A stretch of 64,000 nucleotides of DNA from Pseudomonadota bacterium (GTDB taxonomy: Bacteria > Pseudomonadota > Alphaproteobacteria > Caulobacterales > Caulobacteraceae): the NCBI GenBank assembly GCA_023456105.1, contig JAEYAO010000105.1, positions 29,195-93,194 on the forward strand, given 5' to 3'. The notes beneath the pieces are model-generated. The model worked only from the letters and a program-made list of their open reading frames with translations. It did not search any database and was not told the origin of the DNA. The position numbers and the translations under genes are program-made. Positions 45,665-55,087 of this stretch are shown here, in pieces. Position 1 is the first letter of the stretch; every line of letters begins with the position of its first letter.

Positions 45665-46155
45665 CGGCGTTCGGCGTCCGGGCGCTGACGGCGGAAGAGG
45701 CTGAGCTGGCGCGGGAGACCTTCGGCGGTGCGGTGCGTCTGGCGCATGTGCGCATCCTGGCGCTGCCGTGGCCGTTCAACCGGGCCTTTGTGCCGGGGCG
45801 GTGGTTCGGACGCGACTGGATCCTGTGGCCGGCGAGCAGCCTACCCGAGAACTTCATCCACGCGTCAGTCCACCTGCAGGGCGTGCTGATGCACGAACTG
45901 ACCCATGTCTGGCAGGCGCAACACGGTGTGAACCTGCTGCTGGAAAAGCTCCGCGCCGGCGATGGTCCGCGCGCGTACGCCTATGCCGTGGAACCCGGCT
46001 TGCGCTGGGAGGCTTTGAACATCGAGCAGCAGGCGATGGTGGTCGAGCACCGGTTTCGGCTGATGCACGGCCGCGCCGCGCCGGGCGACGCCGCCTTCTA
46101 CCAGGCCCTTTGTCCCTTCGACTGTTCGCCTGAGGGGTTGCGCCGGAGCGTCTGA
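45661..46155 (+). CDS. Small HExxH-containing protein (putative zinc peptidase)
   Basis: A 164-residue protein with a single zinc-peptidase-type motif LMHELTHVWQAQ (HELTH, near residues 80-84) in a compact domain rich in W and F. No signal peptide is evident. Similar stand-alone proteins are annotated only as Vgr-related or hypothetical, and I cannot assign a substrate. Start ATG 45661 overlaps the stop of the M15 peptidase (ATGA), so the two are co-translated and may act on the same material, although only the first is clearly exported. A third zinc ligand could be a later Glu (LNIEQQAMVVEH). Confidence 0.8.
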   Translation: MTAFGVRALTAEEAELARETFGGAVRLAHVRILALPWPFNRAFVPGRWFGRDWILWPASSLPENFIHASVHLQGVLMHELTHVWQAQHGVNLLLEKLRAGDGPRAYAYAVEPGLRWEALNIEQQAMVVEHRFRLMHGRAAPGDAAFYQALCPFDCSPEGLRRSV

Positions 46156-46172
46156 TCGCTCAAGTATAGCTA

Positions 46173-46194
46173 CGGGCACTGTTGCAGATGCCCG
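46173..46194. promoter_or_regulatory. Inverted repeat upstream of wrbA
   Basis: CGGGCA and TGCCCG flank a 10-base centre, 24 bases before the wrbA start. It may be a regulator site or a weak hairpin from the upstream transcript; no T-run follows. Confidence 0.35.
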
Positions 46195-46217
46195 ATCACT
46201 GAAACCGGAGCGCCTCC

Positions 46218-46820
46218 ATGCCCAAGATTCTCGTCCTCTATCACTCGACCTACGGCCACGTCGAAGCCATGGCCCAGGCCGTCGCTGAAGGCGCGCGTGA
46301 GGTCGAGGGTGCGGCTGTCGACATCAAGCGCGTGCCGGAACTGGTGCCGGAAGAGCTGGCCAAGCAGTCAGGCTACAAGCTGGATCAGGCGGCCCCGATC
46401 GCCAATCCGAACGAGTTGGACGCCTATGACGCCATCATCATCGGTGCGGGCACGCGCTACGGCACGGCCGCCTCGCAAATGCGCAACTTCCTGGACCAGA
46501 CCGGCGGCCTCTGGGCGCGCGGCGCCCTGACCGGCAAGGTGGGCGGCGCCTTCACCTCCACCGCGACCCAGCACGGCGGCCAGGAGACGACGCTGGTCGG
46601 CCTGCATCACTTCTTCCTGCACCACGGCATGATCGTGGCGGGTCTGCCCTATGCCTATCCCGGCCAGATGAACATGGACGAGATCACCGGCGGCACGCCC
46701 TACGGCGCCTCGACCCTGACCAAGGGCGACGGCTCGCGTTTCCCTAGTGAGAACGAACTGGGCGGCGCCCGCTTCCAGGGCCGCTTCATCGCCGACATCT
46801 CCAAGAAGCTGTTCGGCTGA
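46218..46820 (+). CDS. wrbA: NAD(P)H:quinone oxidoreductase, WrbA type
   Basis: FMN-dependent two-electron quinone reductase of the cytoplasm, protecting against semiquinone formation. The 200-residue protein has the flavodoxin-like FMN loop [12 protein letters not shown] (8-19), [38 protein letters not shown] and [16 protein letters not shown]. Length and motifs are complete. A GGAG site lies upstream and a long hairpin follows the stop. Confidence 0.96.
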   Translation: MPKILVLYHSTYGHVEAMAQAVAEGAREVEGAAVDIKRVPELVPEELAKQSGYKLDQAAPIANPNELDAYDAIIIGAGTRYGTAASQMRNFLDQTGGLWARGALTGKVGGAFTSTATQHGGQETTLVGLHHFFLHHGMIVAGLPYAYPGQMNMDEITGGTPYGASTLTKGDGSRFPSENELGGARFQGRFIADISKKLFG

Positions 46821-46826
46821 GGTTCA

Positions 46827-46861
46827 GGCGCCGGCTGTTGATCACCTCAACGGCTGGTGCC
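46827..46861 (+). terminator. Hairpin terminator after wrbA
   Basis: A 15-bp stem (46827-46841 with 46847-46861, three G-T wobbles, loop TCACC) begins 7 bases after the wrbA stop. The T-run behind it is weak (GATGTTTCAT), so termination may be partial. Confidence 0.6.
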
Positions 46862-46901
46862 CTGATGTTTCATCGTTCAGTTTAACGGCGTACGCTCCAG
46901 C

Positions 46902-47288
46902 ATGCTTCTTGCCATCCTGGCCTTACTCACCCCCGACCCAAGCCCGGACGCCGCGCTGCATGTGGCCGACCGGCTTGATCTGAGGTCGTTCCGCAACTCC
47001 ACCGGACCACGCCGACAAGCGCATCTGCGAACGCCGGCGGATTACGGCTTCACCCACGTTGAAGCCACAAGGGACGGCGTCGAACTTTGGCAGGAGGATC
47101 GCAGCTGGTTCATTTCGCTCCGGGTCGTCAGCCAGGATGCGCAAGCCTCTGTCGTCTGCTTCCATGATCGAGCGATGAACGGCGGCTCCTACAACACAGA
47201 GCAAGCCTTACGTGTAAGCCCCGAAGCGGATGGTCTTTACAGGGCGCTACCTGAGCAGCCGATCATTCCAGGATGTAAGCGGCCCTAA
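46902..47288 (+). CDS. Small predicted secreted protein, unknown function
   Basis: A 128-residue orphan. The N-terminus MLLAILALLTPDPSPDA is a short hydrophobic segment that could act as a signal peptide. The rest is soluble, with two cysteines (VVCFHD and PGCKRP near the end) that could form a disulfide. I recognise no family. Base composition is visibly lower in GC than the neighbours and codon use is less biased, so it may be acquired or weakly expressed. The stop abuts the stop of the convergent ligase gene. No strong ribosome site is visible. Confidence 0.55.
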   Translation: MLLAILALLTPDPSPDAALHVADRLDLRSFRNSTGPRRQAHLRTPADYGFTHVEATRDGVELWQEDRSWFISLRVVSQDAQASVVCFHDRAMNGGSYNTEQALRVSPEADGLYRALPEQPIIPGCKRP

Positions 47289-48842
47289 TCAAGCCGCCTT
47301 GTCGGTCTCGACCATCTTCTGGATGGCGACATAGTCGGTCTTGCCGGTGCCCAGCACCGGCACCTCCGTCACCTTCATGATCTTGCGGGGCACGGCCAGC
47401 TCGGGCACGCCGTTGGTGCGGGCCCATTCGGTCATGGGCGCGATCTCGGCGGCCGCATTGTCGGTGACCAGCACCAGGCGCTCACCCTTGCGGCTGTCGG
47501 GTATGGAGACGACGGCGTGGCGCTGGTCCGGCCAGACGGCGACGGCGATGCCCTCCACAGCCGTCAGCGACACCATCTCGCCGGCGATCTTGGCGAAGCG
47601 CTTGGCCCGGCCGCGGATGGTGACGTAGCCTTCGGCGTCCACGTCGACGATGTCGCCGGTATCGAGCCAGCCGCCCTCGATCGGGTCCACTGCGCGCGGG
47701 TCGTTCGCGGTGATGTATCCGCTCATGACGTTGGGTCCCCGCAGCAGCAGCCGACCGCCCGCGTCGATGCCGGGCACGGGCTCGAGCCGGTAGTCCATGC
47801 CGGGCAGGATCTGACCCACCGTTCCGGGGCGGTTGCGGTCCGGATGGTTCACGGCGACCACGGGCGCGGCCTCGGTCGCGCCGTAGCCCTCCAGGATCAC
47901 CGGCCCGCCGAACTTGCTGTTGAACACGGCGCGGGTCTCCTCGCGCACCTTTTCGGCGCCGCCGACGATGAACTCCAGCGTCGAGAAATCCGTCGGCTCG
48001 GCCACGCGGGCGTACTGGTTCAGGAAGGTGTCGGTGGCGAACAGCACCGAGGCCTTCACCTGCGGCAGCAGGTCCGTGATGGTCTTGGCGTGCAGGGGCG
48101 AGGGGTACTGGAACGCCTTCAGGCCGCTGAGCAGCGGCAGGATCACTCCGCCAGTCAGCCCGAAGCAGTGGAATGTCGGCAGCGGGTTGAACATCACCCA
48201 CTCCGGCTTCAGGTGGATGTGGGTGGAGATCTGGCGCGCGTTGGCGACCAGGTTCCTCTGGCTCAGCACCACGCCCTTGGGCGCGCCGAAGCTGCCGGAG
48301 GTGAACAGGACGACGCCGGGCGCGTCCGGGCTGGTCTTCTTGCGGAAGCGGCGGGGCGCGGCGCCGGCGGTCAGGCCATACAGCTTGTCCGGCAGCTTGA
48401 TGGAGCCGCGCACGTCGTCCAGCCAGACGATCTCGGCCACGGCCTTCAGCTGCTCCACCAGCTCGTCCAGTTTGGCCTGCTGGATGAAGCGCTTGGCGGA
48501 CAGGATCTTCTTGACCCCCGCCGTCTTGATCGCCGCCTTCAGGTTGGCCTCGCCGGCGGTGAAGTTCAGCATCACCGGCACGCGGGCGAAGGCGTGCAGA
48601 GCAAAGAACGTCACCACCACGCCGGACGAGGACGGCAGCAGCACCGCCACCCGCTCCTCGGCCTCTGTCATGCCGGCGATCTTGCGGCCCAGCACGAAGG
48701 CGGCGCGGATCAGGCCGGTGTAGGTCAGCGGATGGCGGTCCTGATCTTCCAAGATCTCCTTATCGCCGAACCGCTCGCGCGCGGTGATCAGCGCATCGAA
48801 GATGGGTTCGTCGTAGGTCTGGGGATCAAGAGGCTGCCGCAA
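47289..48842 (-). CDS. AMP-forming acyl-CoA/acyl-ACP synthetase family protein
   Basis: A 517-residue adenylating enzyme of the ANL superfamily, closest in form to the synthetase half of Aas and other AMP-binding proteins. It has the P-loop-like VVLFTSGSFGAPKGV, NPLPTFHCFGLTGG, EGYGATEAAPV, GGWLDTGDIVDVDAEGYV and the C-terminal AFAKIAGEMVSL-type hinge and PVLGTGKTDYVAI lysine. It should activate a fatty acid or another carboxylate with ATP. The TTG at 48842 is chosen because AAGGAG stands seven bases before it; ATG 48899 would add 19 unconserved residues. Divergent from lipA across a highly structured gap. Confidence 0.88.
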   Translation of the reverse strand: MRQPLDPQTYDEPIFDALITARERFGDKEILEDQDRHPLTYTGLIRAAFVLGRKIAGMTEAEERVAVLLPSSSGVVVTFFALHAFARVPVMLNFTAGEANLKAAIKTAGVKKILSAKRFIQQAKLDELVEQLKAVAEIVWLDDVRGSIKLPDKLYGLTAGAAPRRFRKKTSPDAPGVVLFTSGSFGAPKGVVLSQRNLVANARQISTHIHLKPEWVMFNPLPTFHCFGLTGGVILPLLSGLKAFQYPSPLHAKTITDLLPQVKASVLFATDTFLNQYARVAEPTDFSTLEFIVGGAEKVREETRAVFNSKFGGPVILEGYGATEAAPVVAVNHPDRNRPGTVGQILPGMDYRLEPVPGIDAGGRLLLRGPNVMSGYITANDPRAVDPIEGGWLDTGDIVDVDAEGYVTIRGRAKRFAKIAGEMVSLTAVEGIAVAVWPDQRHAVVSIPDSRKGERLVLVTDNAAAEIAPMTEWARTNGVPELAVPRKIMKVTEVPVLGTGKTDYVAIQKMVETDKAA

Positions 48843-48900
48843 GCGTCCACTCCTTCGGAGGGCTTGATGCGCCCTCGCTCCGTTGAGCCGGCGATCCATA

Positions 48901-48961
48901 ATGACGCGGCGTCATCTTGAAAAGATGCGTAACGCCGCGTGAGGGTTCCGCCGTTACCCTC
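48901..48961. promoter_or_regulatory. Cluster of inverted repeats between the acyl ligase gene and lipA
   Basis: Three nested or adjacent elements are seen: a perfect 15-base palindrome ATGACGCGGCGTCAT (48901-48915); a longer stem joining ACGCGGCGT (48904-48912) to ACGCCGCGT (48932-48940) with CATCTT/AAGATG paired inside it (48913-48927); and GAGGGT/ACCCTC (48941-48961). They lie 42-102 bases before the lipA ATG. They could be a DNA operator, or a structured lipA leader RNA. Confidence 0.55.
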
Positions 48962-49002
48962 TGTGCCTTGCCTTGGGGCCCGCAAAGTCCGAAATACCGG
49001 CC

Positions 49003-49971
49003 ATGGTCACCCTGATCGACACCCTGACGCGCAAGCCCTCGGAACTGCGTCACCCGGAAAAGCAGAACCGGCCCGAAAGCGTGGTCCTGAAGAAGCCCGA
49101 CTGGCTTCGCGTCAAGGCGCCGGGTTCGGGCCAGTACAACGCCACCAAGGCGATCGTGCGCGACAAGGGCCTGCACACCGTCTGCGAAGAGGCGGCGTGC
49201 CCGAACATCGGCGAATGCTGGAGCCAGAAGCACGCCACCTTGATGATCATGGGCGACACCTGCACGCGGGCCTGCGCCTTCTGCAACGTCAAGACCGGCC
49301 TGCCGCAGCCGCTGGACCCGGAAGAGCCCGGCAAGGTCGGGCTGGCGGTCAGCCAGATGGGCCTGAATCACGTGGTCATCACCTCGGTGGACCGTGACGA
49401 CGTGTCGGACGGCGGCGCCGCCCACTTCGCCGAGGTGGTGCGCCAGATTCGCATCCAGGCGCCCCGGACCACCATCGAAATTCTCACGCCCGATTTCCTG
49501 CGCAAGGACGGCGCGGCCGAGGTCATGATCGACGCGCGTCCGGACGTCTTCAACCACAATCTGGAGACCGTGCCGCGCCTGTATCTGAAGATCCGGCCCG
49601 GCGCGCGCTACTTCCACTCGCTGCGCCTGCTGCAGATGGTCAAGGAGCGCGGCCCCAATCAGTTCACCAAGTCCGGCATCATGGTGGGCTTGGGCGAAAC
49701 CAAGGAAGAGGTCATGCAGGTGATGGACGACATGCGCTCGGCCGGCGTGGACTTCATCACCATCGGCCAATACCTGCAGCCGACGCGAAAGCACGCCGCC
49801 ATCGATCGCTTCGTCACGCCCGAAGAGTTCAAGGCCTATGAGGCGATCGCCCGGGCCAAGGGCTTCCTGATGGTGTCGTCCTCCCCCCTGACCCGCTCGT
49901 CGCACCACGCGGGCGAGGACTTCGCGCGGCTGAAGGCGGCGCGCGAAGCGCAGAACGGACGCGCGCGTTAA
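49003..49971 (+). CDS. lipA: Lipoyl synthase
   Basis: Radical-SAM enzyme that inserts two sulfurs into octanoyl groups on lipoyl domains, needed for the pyruvate dehydrogenase encoded downstream. The 322-residue protein has the auxiliary cluster cysteines C61, C66, C72 ([12 protein letters not shown]), the radical SAM cluster C87, C91, C94 (CTRACAFC) and the C-terminal [13 protein letters not shown] serine ligand region. ATG 49003 ([12 protein letters not shown]) fits the family; the upstream in-frame start at 48973 would add 10 residues. It heads a four-gene operon. Confidence 0.96.
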   Translation: MVTLIDTLTRKPSELRHPEKQNRPESVVLKKPDWLRVKAPGSGQYNATKAIVRDKGLHTVCEEAACPNIGECWSQKHATLMIMGDTCTRACAFCNVKTGLPQPLDPEEPGKVGLAVSQMGLNHVVITSVDRDDVSDGGAAHFAEVVRQIRIQAPRTTIEILTPDFLRKDGAAEVMIDARPDVFNHNLETVPRLYLKIRPGARYFHSLRLLQMVKERGPNQFTKSGIMVGLGETKEEVMQVMDDMRSAGVDFITIGQYLQPTRKHAAIDRFVTPEEFKAYEAIARAKGFLMVSSSPLTRSSHHAGEDFARLKAAREAQNGRAR

Positions 49972-49978
49972 GCCCCGC

Positions 49979-50449
49979 ATGGCCGTTCACCGCGTCACCC
50001 GATACCTGCCCTACAGCCCTGAGCAACTCGCCGACCTGGTCGCGGACGTGCAGGCCTATCCGCGCTTCGTGCCCTGGGTCACGGCCATGCGCACCTGGAA
50101 CGCGCGCGAGGAAAGCGACAGCGTAAGCGTCGTCGACGCCGAAGCGCAGGTCGGCTTTTCCTTTCTGCGCGAGAGGTTCTCGACCTGGGTGCGGCACGAC
50201 CGAAGCGGGCCTGTGGTCGAGGTCGGCCTGCTGAACGGACCGTTCCGGCATCTGCGCAACCGTTGGGAGTTCTATCCCGATCAAGCGGGAACGAGGCTGG
50301 AGTTCACCATCGACTTCGCCTTCAAGTCGCGGATGCTGGACGCCATGCTGCACGCCAACTTCCAGCGGGCGGTCGGCAAGCTGATCGGCTGTTTCGAAGG
50401 CGAGGCGCGGCGGCGCTATGGCGCGGCGCCCCAGAGCCGGATCGCTTGA
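49979..50449 (+). CDS. Coq10/RatA-type START-domain protein
   Basis: A 156-residue polyketide-cyclase/START-fold protein. It has the family start RYLPYSPEQLADLVADVQAYPRFVPW and the late FKSRMLDAMLHANFQRAV helix. Mitochondrial Coq10 binds coenzyme Q and aids respiration; E. coli RatA was described as blocking 70S assembly. The alphaproteobacterial form next to lipA most likely has the Coq10-like role. It starts 7 bases after lipA. Confidence 0.9.
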   Translation: MAVHRVTRYLPYSPEQLADLVADVQAYPRFVPWVTAMRTWNAREESDSVSVVDAEAQVGFSFLRERFSTWVRHDRSGPVVEVGLLNGPFRHLRNRWEFYPDQAGTRLEFTIDFAFKSRMLDAMLHANFQRAVGKLIGCFEGEARRRYGAAPQSRIA

Positions 50450-51561
50450 GCTTCGACTTCGACGCGACGGTGGTGGGCGCCGGCGCGGTTGGTCTCGCCT
50501 GCGGTCGGGCGCTGGCGGCCAAGGGGCTGACGGTACTGGTGCTGGAGAAGGAGGGCGCGATCGGGCAGGGCGTGTCCTCTCGTAACTCCGAGGTCATTCA
50601 CGGCGGCCTCTACTATCCGACCCGCTCGCTGAAGGCGCGGTTCTGCGTCGAGGGTCGGCGGGCGCTTTACGCCTTCCTCGCCAGCCACAAGGTCGAGCAC
50701 TGGAAGTGCGGCAAGCTGATCGTGGCGACCGAGGCGGACGATGTCGGGCGCCTGGACGCCATCTTCGATCAGGCGGTCGCCAACGGCGTCGAGGGCGTGG
50801 ATCGTCTGACCCGCGCGCAGGCTCTGGCGCTGGAGCCTGAACTCAGAGCGGAGGCTGCGCTGCTGTCGCCGGAGAGCGGCGTCTTCGACAGCCACGGCTA
50901 CATGCTGGCGCTTCAGGGCGAGATCGAGGACGCGGGCGGGTCGGTGGTGGTCTCCACCCCGTTCCAGCGCGCCGAGCCGCTGCCGGGCGGCGGCTTTCGC
51001 ATCACGGCGGGCGGAGAGGGCGGGGCGATCTTGACCACGCGGCTGCTGGTTACGGCGGCGGGACTAGGCGCGCAAGATGCAGCGGCTCGGATCGACAGCT
51101 ACCCGGAGCACGACATTCCCGCGGCGCATTACGGCAAGGGCGTCTACTTCCGTCTGACGGGCAAGGCGCCGTTCGATCGGCTGGTCTATCCGCCGCCGAT
51201 CCCGGGCGCATTGGGCACTCATTACCGCAAGGACCTGGGCGGTCAGGCGGTGTTCGGGCCGGACCTGACCTATGTCGACGGCGAGGACTATTCTGTCGAT
51301 CCGGCCAAGGCGGACGAGTTCGCCGCCTATGTGCGCCGCTTCTGGCCGGGCCTGCCTGATGGGGTGCTGACGCCCGACTACGCCGGCATCCGCCCAAAGC
51401 TGCACGGACCCGGCGAGCCGCAGCCGGACTTCCAGCTGCATGGCGCAGAGCGGCACGGGATCGCCGGCCTGGTCGCCCTGTTCGGCATCGAGAGCCCCGG
51501 CCTGACAAGTTCCCTGGCCATCGGAGAGGCCGTGGCCGCCATGTTGCAGGAAGCGGCATGA
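50446..51561 (+). CDS. FAD-dependent oxidoreductase (L-2-hydroxyglutarate oxidase/LhgO-like)
   Basis: A 371-residue DAO-fold flavoenzyme. FAD-binding [19 protein letters not shown] (about 8-26) and the substrate-site motif [15 protein letters not shown] resemble L-2-hydroxyglutarate dehydrogenases (normally HNSGVIHAGIYY), together with [15 protein letters not shown] and [13 protein letters not shown] at the end. Proposed to oxidise L-2-hydroxyglutarate to 2-oxoglutarate, a metabolite-repair step; another 2-hydroxyacid is possible. The start is TTG 50446 overlapping the preceding stop (TTGA). It ends in an ATGA overlap with the acetyltransferase gene. Confidence 0.87.
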   Translation: MSFDFDATVVGAGAVGLACGRALAAKGLTVLVLEKEGAIGQGVSSRNSEVIHGGLYYPTRSLKARFCVEGRRALYAFLASHKVEHWKCGKLIVATEADDVGRLDAIFDQAVANGVEGVDRLTRAQALALEPELRAEAALLSPESGVFDSHGYMLALQGEIEDAGGSVVVSTPFQRAEPLPGGGFRITAGGEGGAILTTRLLVTAAGLGAQDAAARIDSYPEHDIPAAHYGKGVYFRLTGKAPFDRLVYPPPIPGALGTHYRKDLGGQAVFGPDLTYVDGEDYSVDPAKADEFAAYVRRFWPGLPDGVLTPDYAGIRPKLHGPGEPQPDFQLHGAERHGIAGLVALFGIESPGLTSSLAIGEAVAAMLQEAA

Positions 51562-52109
51562 CCGAACGCGAAAAGATGATCGCCGGTCTGCCTTACGATC
51601 CCGGCGATCCGGAATTGCGCGACGGACGGGCGAGGGCGGTCGGATTGACCATCCGCATCAACCAGGAGCCGGATCGGGACGCGCGCCGTATGCTGGTCAA
51701 CGAACTGATCCGGTCGGCGGATGGCGGAGCCGTGGTGATGCCCGGCTTCTTTTGCGACTACGGCTACAACATCCGCATGGGACGGAGCGGGTTCGTCAAC
51801 GCCAACTGCGTCTTTCTGGATTGCGCCGAGATCATCATAGGGGATCATTTCCAGTGCGGCCCCGGCGTTCAGTTGCTGACGCCGGAACACCCGCTGGACG
51901 CCGCAGAGCGGCGCGGGCTGGAGACCGCTCGAACGATTCGGATCGGCGACGATGTCTGGATCGGCGGCGGCGCCATCGTGCTGGCGGGCGTCACGGTGGG
52001 CGACCGGGCGGTGATCGGCGCAGGCGCAGTCGTGACCAGGGACGTGCCTTCGGACGTGGTGGTTGCGGGCAATCCGGCGCGGGTCATCAAGCAGATCGGC
52101 CCCGCTTGA
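51558..52109 (+). CDS. maa: Maltose/galactoside O-acetyltransferase family protein
   Basis: A 183-residue left-handed beta-helix acetyltransferase. The N-terminal Maa cap ([19 protein letters not shown]) is followed by hexapeptide repeats with the catalytic histidine in [13 protein letters not shown] and the acetyl-CoA-site stretch [34 protein letters not shown]. It acetylates sugars or similar hydroxyl acceptors using acetyl-CoA. Start ATG 51558 overlaps the FAD enzyme's stop. A hairpin terminator follows within 40 bases. Confidence 0.92.
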   Translation: MTEREKMIAGLPYDPGDPELRDGRARAVGLTIRINQEPDRDARRMLVNELIRSADGGAVVMPGFFCDYGYNIRMGRSGFVNANCVFLDCAEIIIGDHFQCGPGVQLLTPEHPLDAAERRGLETARTIRIGDDVWIGGGAIVLAGVTVGDRAVIGAGAVVTRDVPSDVVVAGNPARVIKQIGPA

Positions 52110-52147
52110 AATCTCAGGCGGCTTGAGGCATAAGCCCGCGCTCACGT

Positions 52148-52170
52148 GGCGGCTCTGTCCAAGGGCCGCC
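52148..52170 (+). terminator. Terminator of the lipA operon
   Basis: An 8-bp stem (52148-52155 with 52163-52170, one G-T pair, loop of 7) is followed by a T-rich stretch (GCTTCTGTTTTCTG), 38 bases after the acetyltransferase stop. Confidence 0.65.
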
Positions 52171-52232
52171 GCTTCTGTTTTCTGCGCTTACGCCCATCCG
52201 GCCACGGCGCCTGACCACGAGATGAGACGGAC

Positions 52233-52415
52233 ATGGCCGTTCCGAAGCGCAAAGTATCGCCCTCGCGTCGCAACATGCGCCGCGCCCACGACGCCCTGGG
52301 CGCCAACCCCTACGTTGAGGACAAGGACACCGGCGAGCTGCGCCGCTCGCACCACATCGACCTGAAGACCGGCACCTATCGCGGCCGCCAGGTGCTGACG
52401 CCTAAGGAAGACTAA
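52233..52415 (+). CDS. rpmF: 50S ribosomal protein L32
   Basis: A 60-residue ribosomal protein, complete, with the invariant start [22 protein letters not shown] and the C-terminal GTYRGRQVL. It lacks zinc cysteines, as in most proteobacterial L32. It stands alone here with its own terminator and not with plsX-fabH as in enterics. Confidence 0.97.
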   Translation: MAVPKRKVSPSRRNMRRAHDALGANPYVEDKDTGELRRSHHIDLKTGTYRGRQVLTPKED

Positions 52416-52445
52416 GCCCCTTCCACCTGTAAGCTGAGCTTGTCG

Positions 52446-52475
52446 ACGGCGCGTGGGTCAACCACGCGCCGTTTT
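52446..52475 (+). terminator. Rho-independent terminator after rpmF
   Basis: A perfect 11-bp stem (52446-52456 with 52462-52472, loop GTCAA) runs into TTTT, 30 bases after the rpmF stop. Textbook form. Confidence 0.88.
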
Positions 52476-52520
52476 CGTGCGTTCTGTTGGTCGAGATCAA
52501 CGGAAAGAGGCGCGCCCTCC

Positions 52521-53171
52521 ATGATTCGTCCCGCCGCTGTCAGCCTGCTGGCCCTGTTCGCCGTCGCCGCCTGCGATCGCCCGGAAACTCCGGCCGAGCC
52601 GTCGTCCGCCGCGTCCGCCACGAGTGCGAATAATGACGCGGCGCCGGCAGTTGCTTCACCCCCGGCGGCCGCCACGCCCGCCGTGACCGACCGGAATCTG
52701 GTGTCGGCCGACGGGTGGGGTCCCCTGCGGGTCGGCATGACGGTGGCCGAGGTCACGGCGGCGGTCGGGGCTGATTCGCAGCCGAACGCCGTGGGTGGCG
52801 CGGATCCCGCATCCTGCGACGAGTTTCACCCCGCGCGGGCGCCCGAAGGCCTGCGTGTCATGATGGTGGACGACCGACTGGCGCGAATCACCCTGGCGCG
52901 CGCGGCGACGCTGAAGACCGATCGCGGTTTCGGCTTGGGCGACGCGGCCTCGGCGATCAAGGCGTCCTACGGCGGCGCGGTCATCGCCCAGCCGCACAAG
53001 TATCAGTCGGCGCCCGCCGAGGATCTGTTCGCCTGGCGCGAGGGCGCATCGACCGCCTACGTCACCGCCCCGGCTGCGCGCGGCATCCGCTATGAGATCG
53101 GCTCGGACGGCAAGGTCATGGCCATCCACGCTGGCGGCCCCGCCATCCAGTACGTCGAGGGCTGCGCCTAG
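52521..53171 (+). CDS. Predicted lipoprotein, unknown function
   Basis: A 216-residue envelope protein. The start MIRPAAVSLLALFAVAAC gives a lipoprotein signal with lipobox cysteine at residue 18, and an Ala/Pro/Ser-rich linker follows to about residue 60. The globular part (about 65-216) has GWGPLRVGMTVAEVTAAVG, a short motif seen in many small periplasmic proteins, and one cysteine near the centre (ASCDEF) plus one near the C-terminus (VEGCA). I do not recognise a named family. ATG 52521 is preferred to 52440, which lies in the terminator. AAGAGG is about 12 bases upstream. Confidence 0.82.
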   Translation: MIRPAAVSLLALFAVAACDRPETPAEPSSAASATSANNDAAPAVASPPAAATPAVTDRNLVSADGWGPLRVGMTVAEVTAAVGADSQPNAVGGADPASCDEFHPARAPEGLRVMMVDDRLARITLARAATLKTDRGFGLGDAASAIKASYGGAVIAQPHKYQSAPAEDLFAWREGASTAYVTAPAARGIRYEIGSDGKVMAIHAGGPAIQYVEGCA

Positions 53172-53224
53172 GTTGGCGATTCGGGCTGCGGCGGCTAAAG
53201 CCTCTTCGCATCCTTCTTCGCTGA

Positions 53225-54517
<1,293 letters not shown>

Positions 54518-54525
54518 GGATGATT

Positions 54526-54556
54526 CGGCTCCCGCCGCGACCGGCTGCGGGAGCCG
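54526..54556 (+). terminator. Terminator after eno
   Basis: CGGCTCCCGC (54526-54535) pairs with GCGGGAGCCG (54547-54556) across an 11-base loop, 9 bases after the eno stop, with TTCTC behind it. Confidence 0.7.
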
Positions 54557-54640
54557 TTCTCAACGGCCAAGCTACGGTTTGTTAGGCATTTTCGACCACG
54601 GTCCATTGACTGTGTTCCACGCTCAGAAGGAGCGTCCGTA

Positions 54641-54970
54641 GTGCTCGACAAGATGAAGCCGTACCGCCTGTCCATCGTCCTTGCTCTGTTGATCGGCTAC
54701 CTGGGCGTGCAGGCTCTGACAGGCGAGCGCGGCCTGCTGAGCGGCGGAGAGCGCGACGCCTTGCTGCGCCAGCGCGAGCAGCAGTTGGCCCAACTGACTG
54801 AGCAGCGCCGGGACTTGGAGGTCCGCGTCCGCTTTCTGCGCACCGACAGCCTGTCGCGCGACCTGCTGGAAGAGCGCGCGCGCGCCGTGCTGGGCTTCTC
54901 TGACCCGCGCGACTACGTCATCCGGGTCTCGGCGCAGAAGCCGGTTTCCCCCGCCGTCTCCGCCTCTTGA
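54641..54970 (+). CDS. ftsB: Septum formation initiator FtsB/DivIC family protein
   Basis: A 109-residue bitopic division protein. A single membrane helix (about residues 9-26, LSIVLALLIGYLGVQAL) is followed by a periplasmic coiled coil (about 37-75, LLRQREQQLAQLTEQRRDLEVRV) and a short tail. It should join FtsL and FtsQ in the divisome. GTG 54641 is chosen for the AGAAGGAG site upstream; ATG 54653 is possible. The eno-ftsB order is widely conserved. Confidence 0.92.
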   Translation: MLDKMKPYRLSIVLALLIGYLGVQALTGERGLLSGGERDALLRQREQQLAQLTEQRRDLEVRVRFLRTDSLSRDLLEERARAVLGFSDPRDYVIRVSAQKPVSPAVSAS

Positions 54971-54992
54971 ACTATTGTTACAGCCGGGCCGT

Positions 54993-55018
54993 CTTCCCTT
55001 TGCATCCCGCAAAGGAAG
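54993..55018. other. Hairpin between ftsB and pdhA
   Basis: CTTCCCTTTGC pairs with GCAAAGGAAG with one bulged C and the loop ATCCC, 23 bases after the ftsB stop and 70 before pdhA. No T-run follows, so it may be a weak terminator or part of the pdh control region. Confidence 0.45.
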
Positions 55019-55087
55019 GCTGCTAAAGCCCCCTTCCGTAACGACAAGAAGGCCTCCCGCTTCGGGGCCGTTGCCGGGAGACGCCCG

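Noticed and set aside
47517..48920. A 467-residue plus-strand open frame opposite the AMP-forming ligase
   Set aside because: The ligase on the other strand has complete ANL motifs; this frame shows none and is an antisense artefact.
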